Source: Hippophae tibetana (Eukaryota; Streptophyta; Magnoliopsida; Rosales; Elaeagnaceae). From it: a stretch of 64,000 bases of DNA. The stretch spans positions 104,126,898 to 104,190,897 of the forward strand of contig CM072810.1 of assembly GCA_037013495.1 (NCBI GenBank), written 5' to 3'. Within the stretch, counting starts at the first letter, position 1, and each line of letters begins with the position of its first letter. Shown here piece by piece: positions 37,501 to 50,000 of this stretch. A program made the position numbers and the translations under genes. The notes under the pieces were generated by a model. It saw nothing but the letters and a program-made list of their open reading frames with translations. It was not told the origin of the DNA and did not search any database.

Positions 37501-38674
37501 CTAAAGAGGGAACAACTAGTACTGAGTCTAAATTCAAAGTACTAGTGAGAGACAAAGATCTTTCCCCAATGACTGGGGTTGTGTTACCATTGGCAGTGCA
37601 AACAGTTTTGTGTGAGGATGGTTTTGAGATTTGTCTAGAATCGAATGTCATATGATCAGTTGCACCTGAATCAATTATCCATGTATTATTAAAAACAGGA
37701 GAAAAAACTTTAAGCATCTTACCAACATGTGCTGAGGAGGTTGCAACATGATCCTTTGTTGTTTCAGCAATGGTGGCAGTAGATATCTGTCGTGGATTTT
37801 TCTTTCGAGAGTCACGGTTGTGATCCCACCAGTCAGGATATCCCACCAGTTCAAAACATCGTTCTTTTGTATGACCCTTTTGATGACAATGGGTACATTT
37901 AAATGATGATTTATCAGTCACCTTTCGTTCTTGCTGATTGGAAAAAGAACGATTTTTAGATATCATGGCGGAAGCGTCAACATCTCTAGATTTTTCCTTC
38001 AATGAGATTCGACGTACTACCTCCCGTCGAATCAAGGAATAACAACCTTCTAAATCTGGGATAGTTTCTTTTCGCAAAATTTCGCCACGAACCTGCTCAA
38101 ACTCATCATCTAATCCAGCAAGGAAAATATGTATCCTTAGTCTTTCAACAGACTCTTGATATGATATTAGATCATGAGGGTCTTTCATGACCACCTTATC
38201 ACGATGGTCTAGCTCTTGGAAAATTTCAGTTAACTCTCCATAATACTCTGAAAGTGATTTTCCATTTTGTCTAGAAGTAAAGGCTTTTTGGTTTAAGACA
38301 AATACCTGTAATTCATCACTTCCATCATAGAATGCTTTCGCCAAAGCACCCCAAATTTCAAGAGCAGTAGGTATGCGTAAATATCGCTTCATGATTTCTG
38401 GACTCATTGACATAAGTAGCCATCTCTTCACTTTTTGATTTTCTGCATACCACTTGTTATAATTGTTTGATGTTTTTTCGGGTTGCAAATTTTTGTCATG
38501 AATGTAAGAGAGTTTTTCTCTCTCTGCAATATGCATTTCTATTATTTGAGACCAAACATCATAATTAGTCTCATTAAGAACAATTCCAGCATTAAACACA
38601 CCTTCAGACTGAACAGATTGTACAACAACTGGATTTGATTGCTCCATAGGTAATGAAATTATACCCTCTGTCAT
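34520..38674 (-). CDS. Ty1/copia gag-pol polyprotein, 1,384 aa, truncated at its C-terminus
   Basis: One uninterrupted frame holds the full copia order. Gag is at about 1-250, with a zinc knuckle CTHCHQKGHTKERC at about 259-272. The protease motif DSGATDHM is near 335. The integrase has a pre-integrase HRRLGH near 463, then catalytic HSDVWG (about 521), RSDNEGEY (about 585) and the QQNGVAERKNRH block near 620. Reverse transcriptase starts at RWIFSVKYQADG (about 950), with catalytic YVDDM near 1100. RNase H has DADWAG (about 1270) and SSAEAEYRG (about 1308). The integrase-before-RT order marks copia. The frame stops at 34520-34522, just after a six-A run (minus strand; 34524-34529). The next frame carries on with the usual final motif (ADILTK) and about 30 more residues, so one extra A has probably cut off the tail. 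Everything else appears functional. Confidence 0.95.
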   Translation of the reverse strand: MTEGIISLPMEQSNPVVVQSVQSEGVFNAGIVLNETNYDVWSQIIEMHIAEREKLSYIHDKNLQPEKTSNNYNKWYAENQKVKRWLLMSMSPEIMKRYLRIPTALEIWGALAKAFYDGSDELQVFVLNQKAFTSRQNGKSLSEYYGELTEIFQELDHRDKVVMKDPHDLISYQESVERLRIHIFLAGLDDEFEQVRGEILRKETIPDLEGCYSLIRREVVRRISLKEKSRDVDASAMISKNRSFSNQQERKVTDKSSFKCTHCHQKGHTKERCFELVGYPDWWDHNRDSRKKNPRQISTATIAETTKDHVATSSAHVGKMLKVFSPVFNNTWIIDSGATDHMTFDSRQISKPSSHKTVCTANGNTTPVIGERSLSLTSTLNLDSVLVVPSLEYNLISISQITTALSCFVIFWPDFCVFKDIQTKQTIGRGVKRGNLYYLDLDSTNHALVATGSNKDESNIWLWHRRLGHASFGYLKKLFPSLFLSLDLSTLKCDVCELAKSHRSSFPVTLNKSPSPFMVIHSDVWGPSKVSTLGGSRWFVTFIDDFSRMTWVCLMKSKSEVNFLFRKFHKMVRTQYKTQIQVLRSDNEGEYKSSELQEYLQSEGIIHQTTCVDTPQQNGVAERKNRHLLEVVRASLIEANMSLSYWGEAITSAAYLINRVPSSPINFQTPLQAITEAIVAPNVPNLPPRVFGCVAFVHLHKQQRSKLDPRATRCVFMGYAIQQKGYRCYHPPTKQMITTMDVIFHEDTMYFSSTPEFQGEYNHAEIQTLTYKLLPYEERQIICEENTNNLNSDGNNPQYRKDSREMESIPHQLQDHQGSSLLPLNEYEIPSPQAADIPNQSFAEDVPTIEPTRKILPSRPNRGIPKAMYEPEISSKVKYPMSNYMSKHRLSKSNVSFVNQLSAVSIPNSVQEALADKKWKDAMNEELRSLEINRTWELVDRPPTKKIVGCRWIFSVKYQADGTIERYKARLVAKGYTQTYGIDYTETFAPVAKINTVRVLVSLAANLDWPLYQFDVKNAFLHGDLIEEVYMDLPPGIKKSTIHGEKVCKLKKSLYGLKQSPRAWFGRFTRSMKAFGYNQSNSDHTLFLKKGYGKITALIVYVDDMIVTGNDLEERKALQTYLSKEFEMKDLGSLKYFLGIEVSRSTEGIFLSQRKYALDLLKETGMSACQPANTPVEEGLKLCIKVDQVPTNKERYQRLVGRLMYLAHTRPDLAYALSIVSQFMHNPGEQHMNAVIRILRYLKSAPGKGVLFTKNSEFSRIEVYTDADWAGSINDRRSTSGYFTFVGGNLVTWRSKKQHVVARSSAEAEYRGMALGLCEALWLQSLLKDLTYPAKESIKLFCDNKAACDIAHNPVQHDRTKHVEVDRFFIKEKLEENSLELPKN

Positions 38675-39383
38675 GATATTATGGTAACAAAACTAGAAAA
38701 TGGTGTAATAATTTTAGGACTAAATTTTTTTTTTTTTTGTGTTTTTAATATATATTTATACTAAACCGGATAAAAACCATAAAACCGGTTCAAATTTGGT
38801 TTTAAAAACTTGAAAAAATGAACCGGACGGGTGTTAGGAATCCAGAACCGGAAAAAAAACCGGGTTCAGACCTTTAAAATAGACCGAACCGGCCAAAAAT
38901 ATGGAAACTGTGTAAAACCGAGAAAACCGGGTTCAACCGAACCGCTGGCCGGACCAACCTGAGCCGAACCGAGGTGACCTGAGCCGAGCCAAGGCGCGGA
39001 CCGGCTATGCCCTCGAGCCGGACCGAGCCGCGCTGCGCCGAGCCGGACCGGCCGAACCGAACCGAACCGGACGACACGTCATCATCTTCAACCTCCAGAC
39101 GGCGCGTGGGGCGCGTGGAAAATTTGCTCTCCACTTCAGGTGGAGCGTGAGGGCGCGTGGGGTGTTTTTCTCCTAATCTATTTTTACCAAAATGTTCAGA
39201 ATTGTGTTTAGAGTAATCTGGTAAAATTAGGTGGGAGAAATACTGCTTAAAAATTGATGTTTGTAATTAATATTTGTAAGGGTGTTTGAATGAAAATTTT
39301 TTTCATGAGAAAAAAATATTTTCAGAGAAAGAAATCTCTGTTTTAGAGAACAAGAGTTTCAAATTTGTATAAAGCAACGACTT
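38675..39383 (-). other. Untranslated leader of the copia element
   Basis: Between primer site and gag start. The part at about 38,760-39,070 is made of reiterated CCGAACCGG and GAGCCG words and is the most GC-rich stretch of the window. An 86-codon frame (38874-39134) lies in it but is a by-product of the repeat and unlikely to be a gene. Confidence 0.7.
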
Positions 39384-39396
39384 GGCTTTGATACCA
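39384..39396 (-). other. Primer-binding site (tRNA-iMet type)
   Basis: Minus strand TGGTATCAAAGCC directly after the 5' LTR. It matches the usual plant initiator-Met primer site TGGTATCAGAGC with one change (A for G). Confidence 0.85.
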
Positions 39397-39643
39397 TGAA
39401 GAAATCAATGTTTGAAGAAATAATCAGAAGAAGAAATAAACGCTTCATTCATATAATTTCTTGATTTGTATCGGATATTTACATTGTTTATATAGACAAA
39501 TACTAATTACTATTTCACCAACCACCATGATTGAATTGTATGATTTACAGCTTGATTGGTAGGCGCCGTGTATATTGGAAAAAATGTTTGGCGTCGGTGC
39601 AGTGATTGTTGAATTGTGTTTGCAGTGTTTGTTGAATTCAACA
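39397..39643 (-). repeat. 5' LTR of the copia element
   Basis: Same 247 bases as the 3' LTR. It borders the primer-binding site internally and the AGTCA target duplication externally. Confidence 0.95.
39486..39495 (-). promoter_or_regulatory. TATA box in the copia 5' LTR
   Basis: Minus strand CTATATAAAC, the only good TATA match in the LTR and well placed to start the element's transcript. The same box occurs in the other LTR near 34249-34258. Confidence 0.55.
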
Positions 39644-40280
39644 AGTCATTAACAAAAACTCAAAAATCAAAAAGCAATTTTGACAAAGAAAAAGATAATA
39701 TAAGTTTTACGAGAAATTAGAAAATTATCTAATATATATCACAAACAAGGTATAAAATATATTAATTTATCTTTAATCAACACCAATTATATGTTTAAAA
39801 TGTTTAAATGATATATGTTTAAATAAATGGATTAAATTACATTAAAACATTAAACAAAAAGATTATTTTGTCCCTTCTTCCCATAGAATGAACATCCCAA
39901 AATATGAATAGATTAAAATATAACAATTAGCACTAATCAAAGTTGAACATGTCTAAAATAATCAAAGCCAACAAGTTATTTTTATCTATAATTCATCGAT
40001 TAATTAATGATAATTTTACTTAATAATAATATCAATTAAATATAATTAATTATTTATATACTTTTTACTTTTGCAATATAATTACTCTATACCTATAGAT
40101 CTTTTATGAACTCCCATCGTGATGATTAAAGAAATATGGAATGCATGGTTAAGTGATTATTATGTAAATAGAGAAGCAGTCACATCTTTTGATTGGAAAT
40201 TGTAAGAAGAATAATAACTAGAAAAATCAATATGGAGGAAAGAACGAGCAAGAATATACAACCACTAAATATCTATTGGT

Positions 40281-40322
40281 AAAAACGACTGACATAATAT
40301 ATAGAGGTTATCAGTCGTTTTT
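40281..40322. repeat. Perfect 12-bp inverted repeat
   Basis: AAAAACGACTGA (40281-40292) and TCAGTCGTTTTT (40311-40322) are exact reverse complements around an 18-base loop. Could form a stem-loop in RNA from either strand. Confidence 0.85.
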
Positions 40323-41143
40323 CATATTGTCAATTCTTGTCATTGGGAAATATAATTTCGGAGAGTGATCAAAACTCTTAAGATTTTTTTTAATTAATAA
40401 TAACCTAGCCCTAGCCATGAGAGGATTTCAATAGCTTAAAAAACAAATAATAGTATTTTTTCATTTAAAATTTTGTTGTGGTGGGTACTAAAAAAATAAT
40501 AAACTTATAAAACTTCTTGTTAGATTTTATAAAATTTAATAAAAACTTCAAAACATGAGATAATATCGTTATCTTTAAAATGTTATTTGTTCATACTAAT
40601 ATGGTGATACATTAGGGTTCAACAAATAAATCTTCAAAATATAATAAAGTTTTTATGTATGAGGTATGTAGGGATGAAAACAACCTATAACATCTTAAAT
40701 TTAAAGAATATTCAAGATATGTATAATGTTTCAATACTATAGTTATTATAACACTATTTTGTATATTTAAAACTTATGAATATTTTAAATAAGAAATTAA
40801 AAATAAGAGAATTGCTTTTTTTATGGATTTTATAGCTTGATAACTTTGGTATTTATAGAATAATTTGCACCCATCCATTTGAGTTTCATTCCTTCATTTT
40901 TTGCCCTCAAATTTTGGTCAAATAGTAAAATATCAAGTAGTAAAATTATATTTTATAAAAGTCATGTTTTATTATCAATCAAAGATCTAGATTGTAATCC
41001 AAAACTTTTGATAAACACGATCAATCCTAGTTAACACGAGTTAAAATGGGTCAACCATCAGTCAACAATGATGAATGGTTATGATTAACCATCATAACAG
41101 TTCATCAAATCCAAATATCATATATCAACCATCTGTACCCTTC

Positions 41144-41167
41144 ATGAATCTAATGAATTAGATTCAT
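41144..41167. repeat. Perfect 11-bp inverted repeat with 2-base loop
   Basis: ATGAATCTAAT and ATTAGATTCAT separated by GA. It lies in a small area (about 41,050-41,180) where the word ATCAACCATC also recurs three times or more. Confidence 0.8.
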
Positions 41168-44026
41168 AATCAACCATCATAATGTGAAAATTGAAATTGG
41201 TAGAACAAATAATATCTTAAGGATAATGATTTAGAATTTTGTCTTGAAATCAAAACCAAAAATTATATTATTTAATATAATTTTTCAACATCACAATTAA
41301 ATTTTAAAAATTTGACTTAGAAGATTATAGAGATTAACAATCAACAATAAATTCAAAAGAATTTCTCCCCGACACTCTAGATCAACAAAACAATTAATAT
41401 GAAACGATTTAGGATGATTCTAATTACATCCTACAAAGTCTCTAAATACACATCCCATTGTATAAAATTATTGTAGATATATGTTTTAGAGTTATGCATT
41501 TAGAGAATTTTGTGGGATGTAAGTAAAATTTCCCAATGAGATACTGCAGCCATTAATGATCTAACCCAATTGTTAGTAAATTGGGCCATGCTTGGATACG
41601 TAGCAAGTGTGAGTTAAGATGGGCTAACTCTGTTCACATTCATCAAAACATCCAAGAAGATACTGTTAATTTTGGCTACCCTTTAATAATATATATATGG
41701 GTTTTGATGGATGCACTCAAAATAAGTATTTCTACAATACATACATTGTCATTTGTATCATCATATTATCTCATTATCGCTATATATTTATTCGAAAATA
41801 TTTTTTTATTAATAATTACAGTATATGTACCTAATTTAATAATGAATCTTATTACTAGTAAAATTTAGACATATTAATAAGGATGCCATCATATATATAC
41901 ATATAAAAAACCATCCTTTTTTTCCTCAAAAGTTTATTAACTATCTATTATGTCGCCAGAAATATGATCGATGCTCATGCTTAAGACGAGGAACATTGTC
42001 TATAAATAAAATATGGAAGTAAAAATAAATAATTAAACTAGAGCATTTGAAGTGTAGAAATATTGATTACTGTCGGCAGGCTATTATGAGGGTCAACTCA
42101 AGACAATGCTTTAAAAAAATTAAAGTATAGCCTCATGTTGTAAATTAAAGGTTGCACCTTTTTTTAGTATAATGATTAAGACTTAAAGCTTTCATACCTG
42201 GTGTTAAAAGTATGATTTACATCACCTACGTAATAGGTAGTTAGGTACTAGCTATTATTGGGTCTGGTCACTAGTTGACTGCTCAAGACTTGAGAGAACT
42301 AACTGTCAAAATTTTCACATATAAATATTTTTTAAATAAATTATATTACTTACTTATAAAACCATAATTAAAACCCAAATCTATCATTTTTTTTATATAT
42401 TTTAAATAAATTTTACTTGGTTGAGTTATAATGTGTATTTCTAAGTATGTATTCTCATTTATTGAAACACTCTATAATTCTTATATATGTATAAAAAAAA
42501 TCTTTTTAATTTATATATCACTTAAATGAATATGTTTTTTTATTAAATATATAAAATGAGTTATTTCATTTAATCTCATGTCTCATTTAGTATCTCTAAT
42601 GTGTTTATAGTGTAATATTATATCGTTTTATTTAGATTGTAATCATAATGAATTTAACTTTAAATATATATTATATTATTATTTTTTATTAAACTTACAT
42701 TATAAATTATAATTTATATTATTTTTATATTGTATTTGTCTCATTTAAGAGATAAATGAGATGTCTCAATTAATATAATTTTATTACTATCTCATCTCAT
42801 TAAAAATTAAGTAAGACAAGACAAGATAATTTTTAAAAATTAATAAATTATTTTATAAATTTTATTAACATATCATCTTAATTTATACCTCTAATTTTGA
42901 CACACACAATGTAATTTTTTTCATAACTAGTCACTATAAACACATAGAGCAAATATTTAATTTCATACTTGAAATTTTAACTCATCCATCAATTTGATAT
43001 TTGGATAAAAGGTTGTAAAGTCGGTTATACGAAAATGTATTTTAAATTAATACTTATTAGGTGAGATAATATAAGTCTATCATTTTTACAAAAAAATTTA
43101 AATAAGTTTATATTATCAAGTTAAATAGATGCTTGTTTTTTTTATAAATATAATGGATTTTTGTAATTATTTTTGGAGTCCTAATACTCCATATAATAGA
43201 TATAAAATTAAACTATAATTTTATCAAAGATAACATAACATAATTTAATTATAATTTTATTTTTAATTAATATTATCGTTAAATATCCATAGAATAATTT
43301 GCTTTTAGCTATTGAATTGAGGGTACTAATTTTTTTATTGAATTAAAGGATGAGTTTGTCTCATGTGATAATTTCTTAAATTATTCGGTTTAAATTTATA
43401 ATTATCAACTATATTATATAGAATTGAATAGAAACGTGTTCCAAACACAAGTGAGTGAAGAAACTTCAAGTGGGTTTCCCAAGCCAAGGGACATAACCTA
43501 ACCATTTCCTTAAGATTCTCTTTCACGGCGCACTTGCAGCCATTTATAACTGCTCAATCAAGATTCTCCCATTTCGTCCTCCATTTTAATCTCTAGCCTT
43601 TCTCCTCCAACCCATAAACGACAAGCTAGTCAATCTATGATCGATGCTCTTCGTTGCCAGCCTAGTCTGTTATCTCCGTTTTTTTATAACTATAAGAACA
43701 ATATTAGTATCGAATTATTAGACCTAGCAATATCAATAATAGATATAAAAAAAACACAAAAAAAAAGAAAATATCTTCACGAGGTCCACAGTAGTGTAAG
43801 CTAGACTAGTTGTCTATAAGTAGACCAAAACCCGAAACAAAGTTTGGCAAGTTGGCACGTGCTACATCACATGTTCCGTGACCTAATTAGTATTACTAAT
43901 TAGATGCCCCAGAGTATTAACATGGTACTAGGTCTATATATAATCATATATGGTTGTTACACATGTTATTTAAACTAAACACCTGTGAAAGCAAAATCCA
44001 ATTAGATCACTCGAGCGAAGTGGAAC

Positions 44027-44030
<4 letters not shown>

Positions 44031-44065
<35 letters not shown>
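44031..44065. repeat. (TA)n microsatellite
   Basis: Uninterrupted TA dinucleotide run of about 17 units. Confidence 0.95.
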
Positions 44066-44068
<3 letters not shown>

Positions 44069-44069
44069 G

Positions 44070-47000
44070 GTGTTATTTATACCAAACAAAAATTGACAGT
44101 GATTATACTAGTTGCAAATTAATGAATTATATATATATATGTTCCTCAATTACTTAAAATCATAATATTATTGGCTATTTTTCTACTAGATTAAATTTTT
44201 GTTATATTTAGTTTTTTTAACTATTTCAAACGTGATATCAGAATATTTGAAGATGGGAAGACTGAGCATGTTTGCCAAGTGTTCATTTCTTTTAGAATCA
44301 GAATCTTGGATATCACAACCAAATTAAGACCCAACCTGTTTATATATGCATAGAATTCGGGTAGCTGGCTTCAGAATCAGAGTGCCGAGAAATTTCATCC
44401 AGTTTTCTTCAGCAATCTCAAGATATACCTTTGGAGTCAAATAATTTGTTTTCTCGAGACACCCTTGGTTAGTTGTTAAATAACTTAGTAATTTCAGTTT
44501 ATTTTAAACAAATTATTATTTAATTTAATTTAACTAATTTTTAAATAAATTCAATTGATTTCGTTCATATAAGAGTTTTGAGTTGTTTAATTCATGAAAT
44601 GTTAATTTAATTTTTTTATCAAACTTATTTAAATTATTTAAATATTTACGTTATGTTTAATAAAAATTTCGATTTTTAATTTCTAGTTCTTGAGTTTTAG
44701 AATTGAATTTTTAATTTTAAAATATTTTATAAAATAATTATTTGATAGCTAATTTCTAGTTTCAATTTTGAGAAATAAAAATTGAAAATTATATATTATT
44801 TGTTTGATAAATTCTTCCTAATTTTCAATTTGTAAACTTTTAAAGTGAGCTCTGTTGAGGTTGATCTAGCATAACTTTCTATAAAAATCTCAAAATCATA
44901 AATCATAAATTTTTTAGAAATTAGACTTATAGAATTTTTTAAAAGTATATGAAATAATTTTTAATATTTTATGAGATAATATAGTTTATATTTTAAAAAT
45001 AAATCAGCAATGTTGTACTTAATTTGAATAATTATTATTAAAATGAGCACAAATTTATGTAGACAAATTGAATTACAAACCATAAAATTTATTAAAAATT
45101 ATATTTCTAGATATTAAATTATTCATAGAAATTTATGAATTAATATATTTTTTATTTTAAAATGAGTAAAAAAATATTATTTTGAATTTAAGCAGTAATT
45201 AGTAAAATATGATATATAATTCGTGTAGCTTCTTAGAATGGGAAGGTGTGGGCTTAAATCATCTATATATGTATCTGTGAATGTGTACGAAAAAATAATT
45301 AAAAAAATTTATCATCCGTCTTTTTTTATTAGAAAATAATCTTAAATGTCAAAAATAAAATCTCTTTATTTTAATAAAAAATTGAGCTACCTTAGCTTTT
45401 TCAAAAAAAAAAGTATCAATAGATGAACTTGTGTTAGAATGAATATCAAAGTAATACTAACGTACCATACTATTAGTAATAAATGATTTCATAGTTATTT
45501 AAATGGGCGAAGTTACGTGAGAATTCTTTATATTATGAGATTTGTATCAATTGATACTTTATATTATAAAAGTGTCATTTAGTCAACTACATTTTATAAA
45601 ATGTAATAAAGAGTGATAAATTTTACTATTCACTTTATATTTTAATAATTTTTATCACTATTTACTCAATATTTTTAATAATTTTATGATAAATATGATT
45701 GAGATAATTTTATACATCCCACATAATAATTAAAGAGTGATCCCAATTACAAATTAGTGTCTAATCATTATATAATTGTGAACGTAAATTATTATCTAAG
45801 AAGATATATACCCAATAATTGTTTTTTTAATTTTCTTAAAGAGAAAAAAAATTAAAAATTATTCTTTAATCATATTAAAGGATTATTTAGGAGATAATCA
45901 ATTATAGATGTCTATATTAGAAAACTATATACAACAAATAATTATATACAAAGTCACAACAATTTATTCATAATCCTACGAGGATAGACTATTAGGTTTA
46001 TTCTTTCTCCTACATATAGTCACATATACATAACATAACATGATATCAAAATATCTTACATCTCATAACAAATAATCACAATTGATCACTCTTTTTTATA
46101 TAATTATTATAATGAGATCTTATCTACCATACATCTTACGGTTAATGACTTAAGGATCGTAGGATCGAATACCACCATCCTACAAAATGGTCCAAGGTCT
46201 TTACAGTCTGTTCAATTTGTAGATTTCATGGAAAATAGTCTCCCTTAATAAGCCTTATGATACCTTGCAATATAAAAAACTTATTTAAAATATACTATTT
46301 TTATTTTTTCTTGATTTACAAAAATATAATAAAAAATATTATATGGTAACATTTATCATGAAAAGTAGTTTAGTCCTAAAATTGTGATTTTGATATCTTA
46401 ATTCTCATAATTTATAATAAGAAAAGGCAGAGTTGGTCATATTTCTTAAATTTCATTAAAAAACTAATAGTTAAGAACTTGTAATGAGTATGTGATATTC
46501 TTCTCAAATGATATTTGTGGGATGAATTTTTTTTTTTGCTCTTTTAAGATTTTTCTATGGTATATTTTGGTGTAATTTGGTTATAGAATTCAAATGGATT
46601 ATGTTGGTTTTTTAAGATAATTTACAATATTCAATTTTTTTTAAATATGGTATACTATGAATGTGTTATTGAACTTAAAATATTCTAATACAATTAAATG
46701 GTCAAAAAAATCATAAGAAATTTTGGACAAAGAAGACAAATATGGTTTACCTTATATTATATTACATTTTTATTTTTGTTAATATCCCTTTTATTTTATT
46801 TTATTTTTTGTTAGTTGGGATTATACAAAAAATCAGTTTTAAGGATAAAAAGACATAAAAAGTCATTTAGTTATCATAAATTTTAATCATTAAATAGGTC
46901 ACTATTGTATTTAATAGAATAAGCTATCATTTTAGCTTCTTATGACTAATTTGACCTATTAAAAAATAAAACAAAACTTTAATGACTAAGACAACAATTT

Positions 47001-50000
47001 TAAAAATCTAAGTGCATTTTCAAGGATAATTTAAAGATTAATATAACACTTTTCTGTTTATTAATTTTAAACAAAATTTTAAATATTTTATTTTAAAAAA
47101 TATAAATATTCTAGCTCATAAATTTTAACCAAATTTATTTAAAAATAAATTGAATTAACATTTATATAAAATTTAAATCAAGTTAATTAGTTGAGTTATA
47201 ACTTGATTTAGTTGAATTAAATTTAAGAAAATTATCTCAACTCAATTCATTTAGGTAACTTTTGGTTTGTATAATAATAAAAAATAATGAAAATAGTAAT
47301 AGTAGTGGAATTAAATGTAAAGAAAATAATATTATTATCACGATTGAGTACTAAAATAAAAGAAAATATCAATATTGTATTATTTGATTTATAATTGGAA
47401 TAAAATAAAAAATATTATATATTTTCTTAATATTTTTATTAACTTAATATTATTAAGATAATATATAATGAATTTTAAATAATGTAATTTAATTGTTATC
47501 TTCTCTGTAATACATAATACATTATTAAAAATTATTATTATATATATATAATTATTACTTAAAAAATTAAATTCAAGAAAAAATATTTTTGATAATGTTT
47601 TTCAATATTATTTACAAAATAATACCAAGTTATTATTAATATATAGTAGTGAAATCTTATTATTGATCTCTAAATTCTATGTCATATTTAGTGTTTTAAG
47701 ATTTATGATTTAAGATTTAGAGTTTAGAATTTGAAGACAAAATTAAAATAATATATTTTTATATAATAAAAATAGAATTAAATAACAATTTTTTAAATGA
47801 GATAGTAGAATAACAATTTTATTTTTTTAATAATTGTTTCATTTTATTATATTTTATATCTATAATATAATTAAAAATAAAAATATATGAATTTAAAGTA
47901 TTTCTGTTTTTGCTAAAATGTATGTACATCATTTACCTATCAAACGCGAACATCTTAATGGTGCAATGCTCGCCTTGTTTAAAAAAAAAAAAAGGAAAAA
48001 AAAAAGTGATTTTTTAGGTACTAAGTTGACAAAAGAAATAAACACAGACTCTGACAATGTACCAATAAACATGTCGTGGATTTTAGCAAAGTTCTTCTAA
48101 AATCAATATACGGAAATAAAGAGAGAGATTTCCAACATATGCCTTGCCTGTGTAGTGTGTACCCATTACTCTGTTTTAAGGCTACAATTGTCTGTTCGAC
48201 TGATCGACTACTCAACTTAAAAAGGATTCGTTAAGATTATATTAATGTTACGATGATGCAAATTTACACGCTTTTTAAAATAAAATAACATTATTTTTAT
48301 TTTTTAAATCAAGGATATAAATATTAATATAAATATATTTATTCTAATTATTTCTCTAAACATTATCCAAAATCTCTATTTACCAATGTGACCTATTGTC
48401 ACCTAAAGCCTTCACAAAGTAATATAACAAACTTAGCTAAATAATTAGTGAAATTCATTCATACCTATCAAACTACAAGTCAATGTAAGTGTTGCTAAAG
48501 AATATTATTTAACCATAAATTTTAACTACATTTATACACATATTTTTAAAATTTTAAAATACATGATAAAGTTTTCAAAAAATTTAAAATTTTGAATAAT
48601 ATAATTTAATCTTCAAAAGTTTATAATTTTAAAAATGAGTTAATTACGTTTTATACATACAACATATAAAACAATTTACAAAAATACACATAATTTTTAC
48701 TTTGTTATAATTATATTCACAACGTATGCATAATGATAAAAAAATGTCTAATTTTAAGTATAATCATATCATTATATTTATATTATGAATATAATTATAA
48801 TTCTAAAATTACATATTATTGAACATATTTTATCGTTAGCTAGACATGTTTTATTGTTAGTCATACTTTGTGGATATATGTTAAAAATACTTGTAATATT
48901 TTGAACAGGTGAATAATATGTTTCATCCATTATTTTATAGTTGAATATTTATTTATTTTTATATTTATAAAAATATTTATACATAAAATAAATTTGAAAA
49001 TAAAAACATTTAAATTTACAGTTTCACTAGTTTCCCTTATTTATGAGGATGAAAATTTGTAACTTCAACCAATAATTAATTAATCTAAACTTATAATAAT
49101 TTATGTTATTGTTTGTTAAAGAATTGACAACTAATGAACGAACATTACATCCAATATCTTTTGAAAACGTGTATTGAAATGCATGTGATGAAATGTCATA
49201 GGCTCTTTTTTGGCACTAAACTAAGTGAGTTCGAACTTTATCATTGTATATGTGAGTAAATGTGTGTATTTATTATATAAAAAAAATATAAAAATATATA
49301 ACAAATAAATTATGCTTGTTAGAGCAAACATAGAGCCCGTTTAGATATGCATATTTTAGAAGTAATTTTAAATAAAGTGATTTAAAGAAAATTATTAAGA
49401 TGTTCGACATAAAGTTGTTAGAATTGATTTAGAGTTGTATTTTAATAATTAATTTAAGTAAATATCATACATCTTAAACTACTTATCTCAAAAGGATTAT
49501 TTAGAAGTCAAGTTTGAATGTGTTTATTTTAGAAGGGGTTATAAGAGAAGTGGTTTTATTTATTATTTTTTATATCATATGGTTTTTATTAATTAGAATA
49601 ACGAAGGCTTGATACTTATACATTGAATACTTGTTAAATTGTTTTGCCTCTAACTATTCTTTAGTCAAATTTAAATTATACTTTTGTCTATTATTTATTG
49701 TGCACGTTTTAGTGTCACATATTCAATCTTTATAAATAATACTTGCGATACTAACTAACACAGGTAGAATTTAAGTCTAGTATATATTAATTGACGTACG
49801 ATGACGATGATTATTTGGCCTTTGATACCGATTGATCTCTCTAATATATATTCATGCATGAAAAAGGGATCATCAATTGGGTCTTGATGACTCAAGTCCA
49901 CTTTTATTTGACGATGCACATTTACTTGACCAATACTTTAATAACTCCAAATTTGACAATGGTGGACCAATACATGATGAAGTGGTGGAGGTTCAAAATA

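Larger units (their letters stand above)
34160..39643 (-). mobile_element. Complete Ty1/copia LTR retrotransposon (5,484 bp)
   Basis: Two 247-bp LTRs (34160-34406 and 39397-39643) appear identical when read side by side. The element is flanked on both sides by AGTCA (34155-34159 and 39644-39648), a perfect 5-bp target-site duplication. Reading leftward: 5' LTR, primer-binding site, leader, one gag-pol frame of 1,384 codons, polypurine tract, 3' LTR. Identical LTRs mean a very recent insertion. A one-base frameshift at the end of RNase H may disable it, but helper proteins could still act on it. Confidence 0.96.
39650..44030. other. AT-rich gene-poor region
   Basis: No convincing coding sequence. 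The 95-codon frame at 41581-41868 is hydrophobic low-complexity sequence. Contains two notable inverted repeats, listed separately. Confidence 0.5.

Noticed and set aside
38874..39134. 86-codon minus-strand frame in the copia leader
   Set aside because: It lies wholly in reiterated CCGAACCGG words and its Arg/Ser/Gly pattern follows from the repeat.
41581..41868. 95-codon plus-strand frame
   Set aside because: Hydrophobic, low-complexity translation typical of AT-rich DNA, with no splice or promoter support.
42165..42240. tRNA- or SINE-like stretch
   Set aside because: Some A-box and B-box-like words, but no cloverleaf can be drawn and no 3' tail is seen.
49195..49290. SINE-like piece with GAGTTCGAAC
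   Set aside because: A single B-box-like word near an A-rich tail is too little evidence.
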